NCBI RefSeq assembly: GCF_030411735.1
Contig: NW_026848165.1
Location: forward strand, 310,001 to 374,000
Direction of reading: 5' to 3'
DNA from: Phialemonium atrogriseum
Taxonomy: Eukaryota; Ascomycota; Sordariomycetes; Cephalothecales; Cephalothecaceae
Length of the DNA: 64,000 nucleotides
Each line of letters starts with the position of its first letter. Within the stretch, counting starts at the first letter, position 1. The notes beneath the pieces are model-generated. The model was not told the origin of the DNA. It did no database searches and worked only from the letters and a program-made list of their open reading frames with translations. Shown in pieces: positions 32,971 through 44,230 of this stretch. Made by a program: the position numbers and the translations under genes.

Positions 32971-34481
32971 GCTTGAAAGTTTATTGGTAAAATATGGGAT
33001 TGAGGAATTATTGCTTGCGTCCCCTGCGGTATAATCAATCGCAATAACTAGTTTTTATAAAGGTATTTACAAAGAAAGGTGCGGAACGAGTCTCTGTAAT
33101 AGCATTCGAGTTACCTTTCTTTCTTTAAATGGAGCATATTCCTCCCACCATTCGGTGGCCTTCCGGATTTGAAGAGGCGGCAGGGCTTGCCGAGGTTGCG
33201 TGCGCGCCGTTCGGCTTCCTTCCTTGAGGGGGCGGATGTGGTTCCGCAAAGTGTGTTGCTGCACAAAGTCGCTAAGCATGGACTAGATCCGCATAGGTGG
33301 GGATATCTCTGAGTTGATAGCCTATCAGGTTTAATAAGCCTAGTCTCATTTTGTGAATAGAGGACAACTGGCAAGTGAACCAGGAAGCTAGAAGTAGCGC
33401 AACCTCAGTAATCAGTAAGGCAGTACAACCAGTAATTACCTTAGCAAACTCAACATCTAGCAGAGAAGGCTTCCTTGTTATAGCGCTAGTGGTATCCCAG
33501 CCCCAGAATCACGCATCGCTGCGCAGCTCGCTGAGAGTCCCTGGAGATACTATCGGATGGGGAGGCTGCCTTGCTCTGCGTCCCTGCCGTTCAGTAGAAG
33601 GTGGTGTTGCATTCGGAGGTTCAGAGGTCGTTAGGCGTTGGGTCAAGGCAAGACACAAAGCCTCAAACAGGCACCACACAGGGGCAAGGCAGAGCAATGA
33701 AAAGCACGTTAAATTCCAGGTTGGCAATGCTTGCCTAGCCAGAGGAAGCGTCTAGTGCAGCAAGCGTCAGATTATGCTTCATAAGCCAAGTCAAAAGCAA
33801 GCGCAAGCTACGATCTCCATCATCAATTTCAACCATCCGCTTCGCAATGTCTAGCTATGCGGCATCACTCGCCGGATGAGTTTGCTAGCCCTTCGTAACT
33901 TTTTCCACTGAGAGTAAGTGTCAATTTCTCCTTCAAGCTGCCTCCTAAATTACTGCAGGACCAAGTAATGCTGATGTACATACAGTACACGGACCAGCTG
34001 CAACATAATATCAACTGTGCATTGATAGCTTTTAACCTGCCAAATCGATTAAGTTTTGATAATTGTCTGCAATACTGCCTACGACTCCGGAGAGGACACA
34101 TGTCAATCTCGGAATGGAATGGCGTCGAATTTTCCTCCGTTTCGACCACCTTCTTTCTTTGACAACGGCCCAAGTGCAGCAATTAGCCTATATCATCTAG
34201 ATTCCAAGAACATGCCCGGGATGAATTTGATTGGCCTGGTCGAGGCCTGAAGACGATTAGGAAAGCGACCCTCTTCATCTTTTTGGACTTTTCTTATAAT
34301 ATTACAAGTCCGGCAATCCACCGCGATCGTCTCGCAAGGCCATTCCTGCGCATTTTGCCAACCACACAACCGCCACTGAATAAACGCAACGTGGTAGAAG
34401 ACTCTTGTCAAAGTAAAATAAATAATAGAAGAAAGCGAGGAAGAAGCCCCCCCGCCCCAACCCTCAAAAAATAAAAAAAAT
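32971..34481. other. Intergenic 1.5 kb, no supported gene
   Basis: Open frames of 60-126 codons on both strands (for example 33375-33755 plus, 33374-33067 minus) lack motifs and overlap each other. They could be remains of an old element, but I find no terminal repeats. The last 100 nt form the A-rich leader of the next gene. Confidence 0.5.
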
Positions 34482-35430
34482 ATGGCCATTCTCTTGACCT
34501 TCTTCCTGGCCCTCTTTACCGGCTCCCACGCGTACAACGCGTTCTTCAAATGGTCAAACCCCTTCCAAACCAACAATGGTCCACCTCCAGGCTTCGAGGC
34601 GGCTTGCAGCGCCGAGGCCACCTTCCAGGCCAAGCAGTACACCGTGAGCGACCTAGACGGCGCCTGGCTGGCGCCCGTCCAGGAGTTCCTGGCGCGCCAC
34701 ACCTACCCCGGCGACTGGGAGGGCCCCGGCGCGGGTGACGACAACAACAACAACAACCACAACGTCGTGGTGGCCGTCGAGTACGCGGACGTGCCCGAGG
34801 CCGTCAAGACGTGGGTCGAGGAGCAGTACGAGGGTTGGACGGCGGAACAAGCTGCCGGTGCATCCATGAAGAAGTGGCACCTCTTTGGCGTTTTTGAGAA
34901 GCCAGTGGGGGAACAGGCCACCGCCAGGTTTGTCTTGCCGGGAAGGGACACAGCGGTGACAGTGGCGGAGGTGGAGGAACAGGCCACGCGAGAGGGCCAA
35001 GATCGGGAGAAGGTGCTCGTATTTGCCCCGGCGGCAATCTATGAGATACTGCCGTTGTGGGTCGCGAAGGGGAGTGGGTGCGAGAGTGAGTCCTTTTTGC
35101 TGATGGATGGGAGAAACCAAGAAAAATGTTTGGGCTTGCTAACTGGTCTTTCTTCTAGATGATTTGCTGGACCTCACGAAATACGATGCTGATGCTAAGG
35201 AGGGCGGGGTCGTCGCCTGGCCGATAGAGCGTACGGCCCCGAATGAGAAGTCTAAAGATCCAAACATCTCGCTAAAAATCAGAGCCTATGTGACGCGCGA
35301 GACGGAGGAAGCGAAGGCGGCGCGGAAGATGTTCGAGCATATGTACAAGACCATCCGCAGACAGACCAGGAAACAAGAGAAGGAGGAGAGGAGGAAGAAG
35401 AAGAAGGAGCTTGCAAGGGACGAGCTTTAG
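34482..35430 (+). CDS. Secreted or ER hypothetical protein with Lys/Glu-rich C-terminus
   Basis: Two exons (34482-35085, 35159-35430; 73-nt intron with GTGAGT, GCTAAC branch, TTCTAG) give 291 residues. A hydrophobic start (MAILLTFFLALFTGSHAY) looks like a signal peptide or anchor. A short Asn run (DDNNNNNHN) and an acidic middle part (VEEQYEGW, AEVEEQA) follow. The end is strongly charged (KAARKMFEHMYKTIRRQTRKQEKEERRKKKKE), probably a helix. No family recognised. The spliced second exon is clean in frame, which supports a real gene. Confidence 0.6.
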
Positions 35431-35978
35431 TTAGGGTTAATGTCCCTTGATTATCTCTAGGAATCGATCAGAATATGGATGCAACCTGAATTACCTGGGA
35501 TGTCGGGGTTGGCCCGGTTGCTGAGGAGAGCTCGAGCGTGGCAGGCTCGGGACTCACAGTTTGTGGGATTAGGATCAACCCTCTTGTCTCCAAGCAGGCG
35601 CTGAGCCAAGGCGAGGTTGCTACTCTAGTATCAATTGAAAAGTACCTCCGTACCTACTTACGTAAAAAATGGGAGGTTACTAAGGATCCCCAGTCTCGGG
35701 GAACGGGCGGGACCCGCTCGGCACTCCGCCCCGCCCGACATCCGACATGGCTTCCGACGTGGCTCCCAACGCACATACCCACATCATTTTACTCTGGCAA
35801 TACACATCGGCACCTGACTTGTGCCCAGCCCAGATCCGAGATCAAAGTCAAATGACTGGCTTAGCACCACTTGGCGCGAAGCAAACTGTCTTATAGCTGA
35901 GATTCGCTAGTCAAGTCGTCTACAATGTTTGCCTAGCTCTTTTTCGCATTGACCCTCGATGAATAGGTAGAGGCAAAC
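35431..35978. other. Intergenic, promoter of GH3 gene
   Basis: No gene seen. C-rich direct-repeat-like text (catccgacatggcttccgacgtggc) lies around 35738-35765. Confidence 0.55.
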
Positions 35979-38645
35979 ATGTATATCCACCAACGGGCTT
36001 CAATCGATGTCGAGTCGACGCTCGCATCTCTGACGCTGTCTGAAAAAATCTCACTCCTTTCCGGTTCGTCTGCCGCTCATTGCTTTCCTGTGCGTGACTG
36101 ACATCTGCAAGGGGCCGACTTTTGGCATACTACCGCCATCCCCTTTCACAAGATCCCTTCAGTGAAATGCACAGATGGCCCCAACGGCGCTCGAGGTGGT
36201 CGATTCTTCAATCCCGTCCCAGCAACCTGCATCCCTTGCGGCACTGGTCTCGGTGCCACGTGGAATCCAGACCTTCTCTACGCTGCAGGACAACTTCTCT
36301 CCCGCGAATGCGAGGCCAAAGGCGCCCATGTATGGTTGGGTCCTACGGTCAACCTGGTCCGGGGTCCTCTGAACGGCCGCGGATTCGAGAGTTTCTCTGA
36401 GGATCCTCACTTGAGCGGCGTGCTGGCCGCCGCCATTATCCAGGGGGTGCAGAGTCGAGGCACCCTGGCTGCTCTGAAGCATTTCGTTGCCAATGACCAG
36501 GAAACAGCTAAGATGTCGGTCGATATCTGCATGTCCCAGCGGGCATTGCGCGAGGTGTATCTGAAGCCGTTTCAGATGGCTGTGAGAGATGGCAAACCAA
36601 GGATAGTGATGTCCTCGTACAACAAAGTCAACGGGACTCACGTGTCCGAGAGTAAAAAACTTCTGGACGAAGTGTTGCGACGAGAATGGGGATTCGATGG
36701 CCTTATTATGAGCGATTGGTAGGTAACTTCTGCCATCAGTACAGTACGCACACCAGCTCACAATAACAGGTTCGGGACCTATGGCTGTGCCGGCGCACTG
36801 AATGCCGGGGTGGACATTGAAATGCCAGGTCCATCGATGCACCGTGCATATCAAGCTGTCATGGCGGTAACATCTGGAAAGGTTAGTCATCAAACGATAG
36901 ATGACCGGGCAAGGAAAGTCCTCGAGCTCGTCAACCACTCTGCCACATCGCGAGTATCGACAAAGGAGACAACTCGTGACTCGCCAGAGGATCGTGCCCT
37001 TAATCGACGCCTCGCGACTGAGAGTGTTGTCCTCCTGAAGAACTTGGCCAATATTCTTCCGCTCCAACCTGAGGATTGTGAGGACGTTGCCATTATCGGC
37101 CCAAACGCGAAACTCCCCGCTGCATGTGGCGGAGGAAGTGCAAATCTACGCCCCTATTTCACAAGCTCGGTCTTTCAGGGAATTCGGGACCAACTGCCTT
37201 CCAATGCAAAAGTCTACTTCGAGCCGGGAGTATTTGGGCATGTTCTTCTTCCCTACTTCACCGAGGATCATGTTACCGATGAATCGGGAAACCCGGGCGT
37301 TTCCATCGCCTTCTTCAACGAGCCGGACTCGGTTCAAGACAGGAAGCTCTTTGACTACCAGAACATCCCCGACACGACGTACCAGCTCATGGATTACAGC
37401 CATCCGGCTAAAAGGGACGTTTTCTTCATTTCAATGCGGGCTAAATACCGGCCCGAAGTCGATGGATTGTACGAGTTTGGGCTCGCCAGCTATGGCACGT
37501 CAAAGCTGTACATCGACGACGACTTGGTGATAGACAACGAGACCAAGAAAAGCCACGGGGGAATGTTCTTTGGCCACGGGTCTGTGGAAAAGCGTGGAAC
37601 ATGCGAGATGGTGGCTGGTCGAACCTATCGACTCCGAGTGGAAGCGGGCAGTGCCTTGACATCGAGGGTGACTGGGGGCTCATTCATACCTATACCAGGA
37701 GGAGCCTGTCGTCTTGGTGGTTGTCTCAAGCTGAAGCCCGCTGACGGAATCAACCAGGCTGTTTCTCTAGCGAAGAGATGTAAACATACATTGGTTGTTG
37801 TCGGCTTCAATGCCGACCTCGAAAAGGAAGGCAAGAATAGGGAGTCCATGTCGCTTCCGCCTCATGTTGATGATCTTGTCTCAGCAGTCCTGGGAGTCCA
37901 GCCCAATGCCATCGTGATCACTCAAGCAGGCAATCCCATCGCAATGCCATGGCGCCACCAGGCCAAGACAATTCTTCACAGCTGGTATGGGGGCAACGAG
38001 GCTGGTAATGCTGTTGCAGATGTGGTGTTTGGAAAGGTCAATCCCAGTGGGAAGCTTCCTGTCACTTTCCCGAACCGACTGGAGGATGGCCCAACGTTTC
38101 TCAGCTTTGGGAGCGACAATGGGCGGATATACTATGCTGAGGATGTCTTCGTTGGGCATCGATGGTTCGAAGCTCGTGGCATCGACGTGGCATTTCCATT
38201 CGGGTGAGTCTCGGACAAGAAAATTCCTTTCGTTATTCATTGGCTGATCGTCTCAAGGCATGGCCTGAGCTACACCACCTTTTCCGTGTCCAACATTAGG
38301 ATGGCGGCGAGTGGCGTGCTCGTCGACGTTAAGAACACTGGACCCATGGCGGGTGCTGAGGTGTTGAGGCTGTATGTTTCCTTTGACCTTGTCAAGACTG
38401 GGAAGAAGTCGAGGTTTCTGCGGCCTGTCCGAACGCTTGTCGGTTTCCAGAAAATCTTCCTGAAGCCTGATCAAGAGGCTCCGGTGGTCATCACTCTTGA
38501 CAAATACAGCACTGCTGTATGGGATGAACCAACCGATAGCTGGTTTTGTGAGGAAGGGACGTATACAGCTTCTATTGTGGCCTCCAGTGACAGCTTGGAA
38601 GCCAGTTTCACCGTCGATAAAGATGTTTACTGGAACGGCGCATGA
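35979..38645 (+). CDS. GH3 beta-glucosidase with PA14 insert
   Basis: Four exons (35979-36063, 36112-36718, 36770-38203, 38258-38645) give 837 residues. No signal peptide, so probably intracellular. N-terminal TIM barrel: SLLSGADFWHT, KCTDGPNGARG, GPTVNLVRGPLNGRGFESFSEDP, LKHFVANDQE, and the nucleophile Asp230 in GLIMSDW (Trp codon split by intron 2). The C-terminal alpha/beta sandwich carries ESVVLLKN and the KNRESMSLP loop. Between them, about residues 395-540, a PA14 module (DVFFISMRAKYRPEVDGLYEFGLASYGTSKLYIDDDLVID) is inserted, as in KlBglI-type enzymes. A fibronectin-III-like domain ends the protein. It hydrolyses terminal beta-glucosides. Convergent with a Zn2Cys6 regulator only 112 nt away. 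Confidence 0.92.
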
Positions 38646-38757
38646 GATGGAGGATACGGCTACGGCATGTTATCAGCGCCAAGCTTTGTAAACGTTTGAT
38701 ACATCCTAATATCCCATATCTGCTCTATCTTCCCATGGCATGTTCCTTCTGCTTTTC

Positions 38758-41170
38758 CTACCCGTTATTGACATCCGGCATCATCCAATCTCCATCGGTG
38801 ACTGGCCAGAACGAGTCCAGAAATAAATCTGGTTGTCCCGAGCCATACCGCGGGTCAAACCCCAGGGTCAAGAAGTTGTCCTCATACTCGACTACCTCTC
38901 TGGAATGACTGCTGAACTCACTGGAGTCGGGATTTAGCGGCTCAGAGACATTGGAGGTGATGTCCATCTGCACATATTGGCCCGTCGTGATGCTATTGGA
39001 TGCCACCGTGGGCATTGGCCGGGATTCTTCTGACAATATCGGCGCCGTCTGAGCCCTAGTGGCGTCTTCATCTTGGTCTCTTGACTCAAAGTGAAGGTTT
39101 CGGACAATATCTGTGACACTGTGCTTGGAGTAGATCTCCCTTCTTTCGGATTCGCCGTCATGATTCATTACTGATCTCGTAGTCTGGATACTCTCATTTT
39201 CTTCATCTTCCCAAATGGACGGGCAGGCGTGCGCACGACCACGGTTTCTTTGGGCATCACTGACCAAGTCCTGGATGCCTTTCTTCAAGATAGCAGTCGT
39301 TGGAAAGATTGCAGCTTGCTCCTCTAGCGCTTCGGCACAAGCAGTTAATCTTGCCACTAACTCAACCTGGGCCATGTGCCCCATAGGATGCTGACCCAAC
39401 CTTGAGATGACTCTGGCCGAGTGAAAGGCACACATGGCAAGAGATGGATCACTGATCAAGTCTGAGCCTCCTACTAGCTTCGGCGTCTCGAGGATTCTCG
39501 ATACAGACACAGCATGGAAGAGGCATTTCTCCTGACAAGATGTCGTGAAGTCGGGGGACATCTGAAGGATCTCCGCGGTTGGCAGACCTTCTCGGAAGCC
39601 GGGAATGGTGAAACGGAAAAGGTCGCAGTGTGCTTGGTGCCACCAAGCGTGAAGCATCAGGAATGGTGTGCGAGAGGGTGAGAAAGAGCGTAGGGAGAAG
39701 GCTTTTGAGTCGAAGTGGTAGCGGGACGGCAGAGAGGTGTAGAAGCGTTGAAGTTCATGCTCGATGAATCCTACGGCAAGGAGACATTCGTCAAGGGGTT
39801 TGCGGTGGTTGGTAATTGTGAGGGTGAGCCTGTGCGAGCGTCAGCAGGCGACGCGCATCCATCGTCAACCCGAAGCATGTAATTGTTACCTCTGAACGCG
39901 GTCGCGGATGTTTAAAATGCGTAAGCAGTATCCAACAAGTCCAATGTTTGGGTAATTAGGGTCGGAATCTGCATTTAGAAAGCCCGTGGAAGTCGGTATG
40001 TCCATCAAAAAGGACTTCTCATTGCAGGGTAGTCGAATGTGGAGAGTCTCGGTGGTGCAGGCTGTGAATTCTGCTTTGCCACTCGAGTACAGCGTATCTA
40101 TTGCGTAGATAGACCACATCAACCGTCTTCGGCGCTCCTGTACGAGGAATGTCTGGCGACTATCTTCATGATTGAGGCGGAGGATGTACGCGAGCCGAGA
40201 GACCAGAGATATGGAGACGAGCATCTTGGTGAAACGGCGGGACAGGTAATGATCCAGTATGACAAGTAACCACGCTTCGATGTCCGACATCCGTGGTTCG
40301 CCGAGTCTTGAGAGGAGCTGGGTTTCTGTTGCTTCGATCCATTTCCGTGCCACTTCTCGATGTTTAGTGCTGCCTCGGAAGATGAACTGAGACGCCAAGC
40401 CACAAGTTGCTTTTAGAACACATGGATTTAGATCGTTTCTAGACCAGGACTGGAGAAGAGTTGCTCGATGGAAGAACCCATAACATGGAATAGGGTAAAC
40501 AAAGTCGAAGAAGGCGTCGATGTGCTGTTTGATGGTCTGTTTGTCGATTTCGAGCTCCCTGGGCAACTGTCAGCCATGCGGTATGCCGGGTGGTGAAACG
40601 AATAAAGCCTGCCATGATGAGTGAGGTTCAAGCATCGGTGTTGAATGCCCTGAATGGGTCGTCCCGGGCGTTGAATGCCCTGAATGGGTCTTCCCGGGTC
40701 TTGCGAAAGATTGGGTCTGTGGTACAGATACGCCCGTGTCGGAGGTTTCAGCTTGACCAGACAGTTGAGGATCACCACTCGTGTTGCTTCTTGCAGTGGC
40801 GGGATAGTGGCATGTGACACCGCGATTGAGGCACCGGGAACAGGCTGGGAATCGCCCCGAGCATTTCAGCTTCCGATCCCGACAAGGGATGCACGCTCTC
40901 AAAACCCGTCGTCTCTCCAGTAGCTCCAAACTCTCGTTGGTCTCTGAAGACGAAGCCACCAAAGAGCATCCGAAGCGCAGTCTCTTGCAGTTCCCGCAGC
41001 CTCTCGAGTCTCCATCGCATCGTACCTAGGGGCATGACGCTTAGTCAGCTATCCGACGGACGGATGGTCTAGAGTAAAAAATCGCCGCTTACCTTGCGGT
41101 TCCGACATTGGGCGCATATCTCGGAGGTCTTGCGGATGCGAGTGCGAGATTTGTCTCGTTGATCCGCCAT
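38758..41170 (-). CDS. Transcription factor with two tandem Zn2Cys6 domains
   Basis: Exons 41170-41093, 41025-40732, 40566-39890 and 39829-38758 give 706 residues. First zinc cluster: C19, C22, C29, C36, C39, C46 (CAQC-RNRKVR-C ... CGNC-KRLRFG-C), completed only after splicing intron 1 (GTAAGC, CTGAC, CCCTAG). Second cluster: C71, C74, C81, C88, C91, C98 (CIPCRDRKLKC ... CSRC ... C). Both have exact C-x2-C-x6-C-x6-C-x2-C-x6-C spacing. A fungal_trans-like domain starts at HIDAFFDFVYPIPCYGFFHR. The middle join is less sure: exon 2's frame otherwise runs through a 2 x 30-nt repeat to TGA at 40570-40572 and continues in the same frame beyond, so either a 165-nt intron (40731-40567) or a nonsense codon. 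Divergent from the sugar porter, convergent with the GH3 gene: probably their regulator. Confidence 0.78.
40640..40699 (-). repeat. Direct tandem repeat, 2 x 30 nt
   Basis: Two adjacent 30-nt copies differing at two positions (unit starts gttgaatgccctgaatggg). In the frame of the regulator they would code a 10-residue repeat THSGHSTPGx. They lie inside the putative second intron. Confidence 0.85.
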
Positions 41171-41684
41171 TGCCAAGCAAATCTGACAAGTATCAAAGAG
41201 GTCACTCGGCTTGGTCGATGCTTCGGACTCGGGGAGTGACGAGGAAGTCGGGCGGAAGATAAATCAAATTGATATCGAAAACCCCTCATATACCATAAAG
41301 TCGTTCCCCCCGACATCCGAGTTAGGTTCTGCGCTAGTGCCATCCATCTCCACTTTCCCCGGAAATGTACCTGCGCACTTGGGGGAGACAAGTTTTTCAG
41401 TCTTTGGGGCAAAGGCTGGGGTCTGAAAAAGGCTGGGGTTTTGGACAATCGTCGGCATGTCATGCAGTCGGTGAAAGTATAGGCCCTCGAACAAGCTACC
41501 TTGCAGTGGCGTGACCCATGACTTGCAGGCCTTGCCGAAAAGGATGCCGTCGGCTTGACAACCCCGGCCGGCCAAGGTATATCAAGATGCAAATATCCCA
41601 ACTCGCTCCAATTCGACGCCTTCTGAAAAGCGCCAAACCACAGTCATCCTTTCTTGGAACTCGGATTGCGGTACCATCGACGCC
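41171..41684. promoter_or_regulatory. Shared divergent promoter, dual-zinc regulator / sugar porter
   Basis: 514 nt between the two starts, with no supported gene. A short internal repeat (aaggctggggt twice, about 41412-41442) is visible. Co-regulation is inferred from the arrangement. Confidence 0.4.
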
Positions 41685-43433
41685 ATGTTGTCCAAGAACA
41701 GAATTCTCCACCACTTCAACCGGCATCTGGCCTTGGCCTTCGGTGTCATCGCCGTGTCGACCTTCAACTATGGCTTTGACAATGCCGCTTACAACAACGC
41801 TCAAGCCATGACGGCCTTTCAGACGCAATTTGGTGACTGGGATGCAGAGACTGGCACTTACAAGATCTCGCCGTCGTGGCTGTCGCTCTTCAACAGCCTG
41901 AACTATATTGGCTTCGGTGCAGGAGTTATCATCGGCAGCTTGGTCAGCGAACGATGGGGTCGGCGATGGTGCATGTTTGGCATGAGTGCGTGGGCACTTG
42001 TTCCAGCTATCATGGCTGTGACAGCTGTGAGCAAGCATCAGATCATGGCGACCAGAATTCTCAACTGTAAGTTCTGGCTAAAGAGAGTTCCTCACTTTCA
42101 TGTTGTCGCTGATAAAGAGGACCAGATATCTACATTGGCATGGAGCTTGCCGTCGTCCCCGTCTACCAGTCCGAGATCATGCCGCGAGAGATTCGTGGCT
42201 TTGCTGTTGGCTCATACCAGTTCAGCTTGATGGTATGGCCTTCCTGTCTCACCGCCACTGCAACCTGTGTCACTCTTCTTACTTTGTTAGATGGGAACTC
42301 TTATTGTGAGCTGCGTCTGCAGGGGCACAAGCACCTTGCCCGGCAACCAATCATTCAGAATCCCATTCGGCCTCTTTTTCGTTATTCCTACTCTCGTGAT
42401 GGTCCTCATCTTCTTCATCCCCGAGGTATGGTCGATTCCGCCACCATAAAACGCCGCCCCTAACTTTGTACAGTCTCCGCGATGGTTGCTCACGAAGGAT
42501 CGAGTCGAAGAAGCACGCACCTCCCTCGGAAAAGTACGACAAGGGAGACTGACTGAAGCCGAGATCGACGAGCAGTTTGCCGCTCTTCAATACGCATTGG
42601 AACATGAACCCGAGCAAGGAAGATACATTGAGCTATTTCAGGGGAAGAATCTAAAGCGGACAGCCATCGTCGCTGCCATGAACTTCTTCCAGCAGGCAAC
42701 AGGTCAAGCATTTGCCTCGACATATGGCGCCATCTTCATCTGAGATATCGGAACCGTCAACCCGTTTACCATGACCATCGTCAACGCTGTTGTCAATCTT
42801 ACTGCTGCATTTACTGGACTGTATCTTGTTGATCGACTCGGCCGTCGGTAAGTTCCAGACAAAATACCATCTTAAACATGCCTAATCAATTACAGACCTC
42901 TTTTATTCACTAGCGCAGGCTGGATGTTCTCAGCAATCGTCACCATGGGCGCCCTCGGCACGGTGCCAAACCCTTCCTTCGGCGTCAAGTCAGGCATCGT
43001 AGCCATGCTCACACTCTTTGGCTCGGGCTTCACCTTTGCCTTTGCCCCTCTCAACTACGTCGTCACGACCGAGATCCCAGCTCTTCGCCTTCGAGATGCA
43101 TCGCAGCGTACTGCTTCTATTGTCAACGTCGTGGCCAACTTTATCGTCAGCTTTAGCATCCCGTACCTGATTTACGATGAGTACGCCGGTCTTGGATCCA
43201 AGGTTGGATTCGTCTTTGCCGGCATCCTTGCCTTGGCTATCATTTTTGTCTTCTTCTGTGTTCCAGAGTGCAAGGGCAAGTCACTGGAGCAAGTAGACCG
43301 AATGTTCAACGAGGGTATAACCCTTCGAAAGTTTGGCAAGTACACACCCGAAGAGGTGACTGGGGATTTGGAACAGACAGGAGAGAAAGGAGCTGCTCCG
43401 GCGGCGGCTGTCAACCACCAGGACCGGTCGTGA
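41685..43433 (+). pseudogene. MFS sugar porter with in-frame TGA
   Basis: Five exons (41685-42066, 42126-42232, 42291-42425, 42474-42847, 42896-43433) total 512 codons with all splice joins in frame. Sugar-porter features: NYGFDNAAYNNAQAM in TM1, SERWGRRWCMFG after TM2, YQSEIMPREIRGFAVGSYQF in TM4, PESPRWL (joined across intron 3) after TM6, FFQQATGQAFASTYGAIFI in TM7, VDRLGRR and late PECKGKSLEQVDRMF. The single defect is TGA at 42741-42743 (codon 298), between YGAIFI and DIGTVNPF; homologues have an ordinary, usually basic, residue at this point. CGA to TGA would be a one-step C-to-T change. If real, half of the transporter is lost. Base error is the alternative. Neighbours suggest a beta-glucoside or disaccharide substrate. 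Confidence 0.82.
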
Positions 43434-43762
43434 GAGTTCCCTGACACAGTTTAATGATACTCTAAGGAGTTGTTGCTGGAAGCATGTAGTACTACAGGCT
43501 CATTTCCAGCAGACCTTTGGCGAGGACGTGTTATGCGACTTGGAGAATTCTACGGCCCTAGTGCAGTCCGGTGTCATCTAGAATTGGAACTTCAGATAGT
43601 GAGTGTCAAAGAGAGTAGTTGAAAGCGAGTTGTTTCAAAGCATGATCAAGCAATTAGTGACTAAGTAGAGAGACGTTTATTACAGATAAAGCCTCTCAAT
43701 ACAAGCTAGGACTTTGGCTAAAACCTTGTAGCCTCGTTTTGCAGCTCCTATACAAGAATATG
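43434..43762. other. 3' flank, nothing seen
   Basis: Downstream of the sugar porter; no gene or repeat recognised. Confidence 0.5.
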
Positions 43763-44222
43763 CTAGACTGAGCAGTCGACCCCCTGAACGTCATCCTCCA
43801 TGGCCGGCACAAGTTTGCTGATGTCCAGCTCCCTTGCTTCGTCCTTGCATAGCATCGCCACCGACTTGATCACCACTGACTAGTCTGTACGCGATGTCGT
43901 TCGGCGCTAGGCCTGAGCCTCCCCCCCCAACCTTTTTCGCCCCTCCAATTCGGGCGCACGAATAATGCCCAAACTTCCCATAACATTCAGCCTGTGGGTC
44001 CCGAGGAACTCTCGTTTCCCTTGAGACTCCGTCGCAAGGATCTAACACTTTTACCGCATCATACTTGCTAGATTTGGATGCAGCCAAATGATCAAACCAT
44101 GCTCGCCAGCTTAATGCCGCTCTGATATCTGATATAAATGAATCTCGATAAAGGCAACTGCCACGTACAAAAAGGGCTCCACGACTTGCCAGCCCAAAGT
44201 GCCAAAATGGCAGCAACTGCAT
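43763..44222 (-). CDS. Doubtful small gene
   Basis: Proposed exons 44222-43932 and 43879-43763 (52-nt intron, GTTGGG to ACTAG) give 135 residues starting MQLLPFWHFG and ending LDISKLVPAMEDDVQGVDCSV. The second exon reads like coding sequence and the splice restores it from a different frame, but the donor is weak and no family is recognised. The first codons lie in a 35-nt sequence repeated at 45346-45380. Confidence 0.28.
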
Positions 44223-44230
44223 CGCTCCTT
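44196..44230. repeat. 35-nt direct repeat, copy 1
   Basis: Matches 45346-45380 with one mismatch (aaagtgccaaaatggcagca...). On the minus strand both copies contain ATG and encode MQLLPxWHF. Confidence 0.85.

Noticed and set aside
16431..33000. Classic secondary-metabolite cluster
   Set aside because: No polyketide synthase, peptide synthetase, terpene synthase or prenyltransferase is present in the window.
33067..33755. Retroelement remnant
   Set aside because: Open frames on both strands but no recognisable RT, integrase or gag motif and no terminal repeats.
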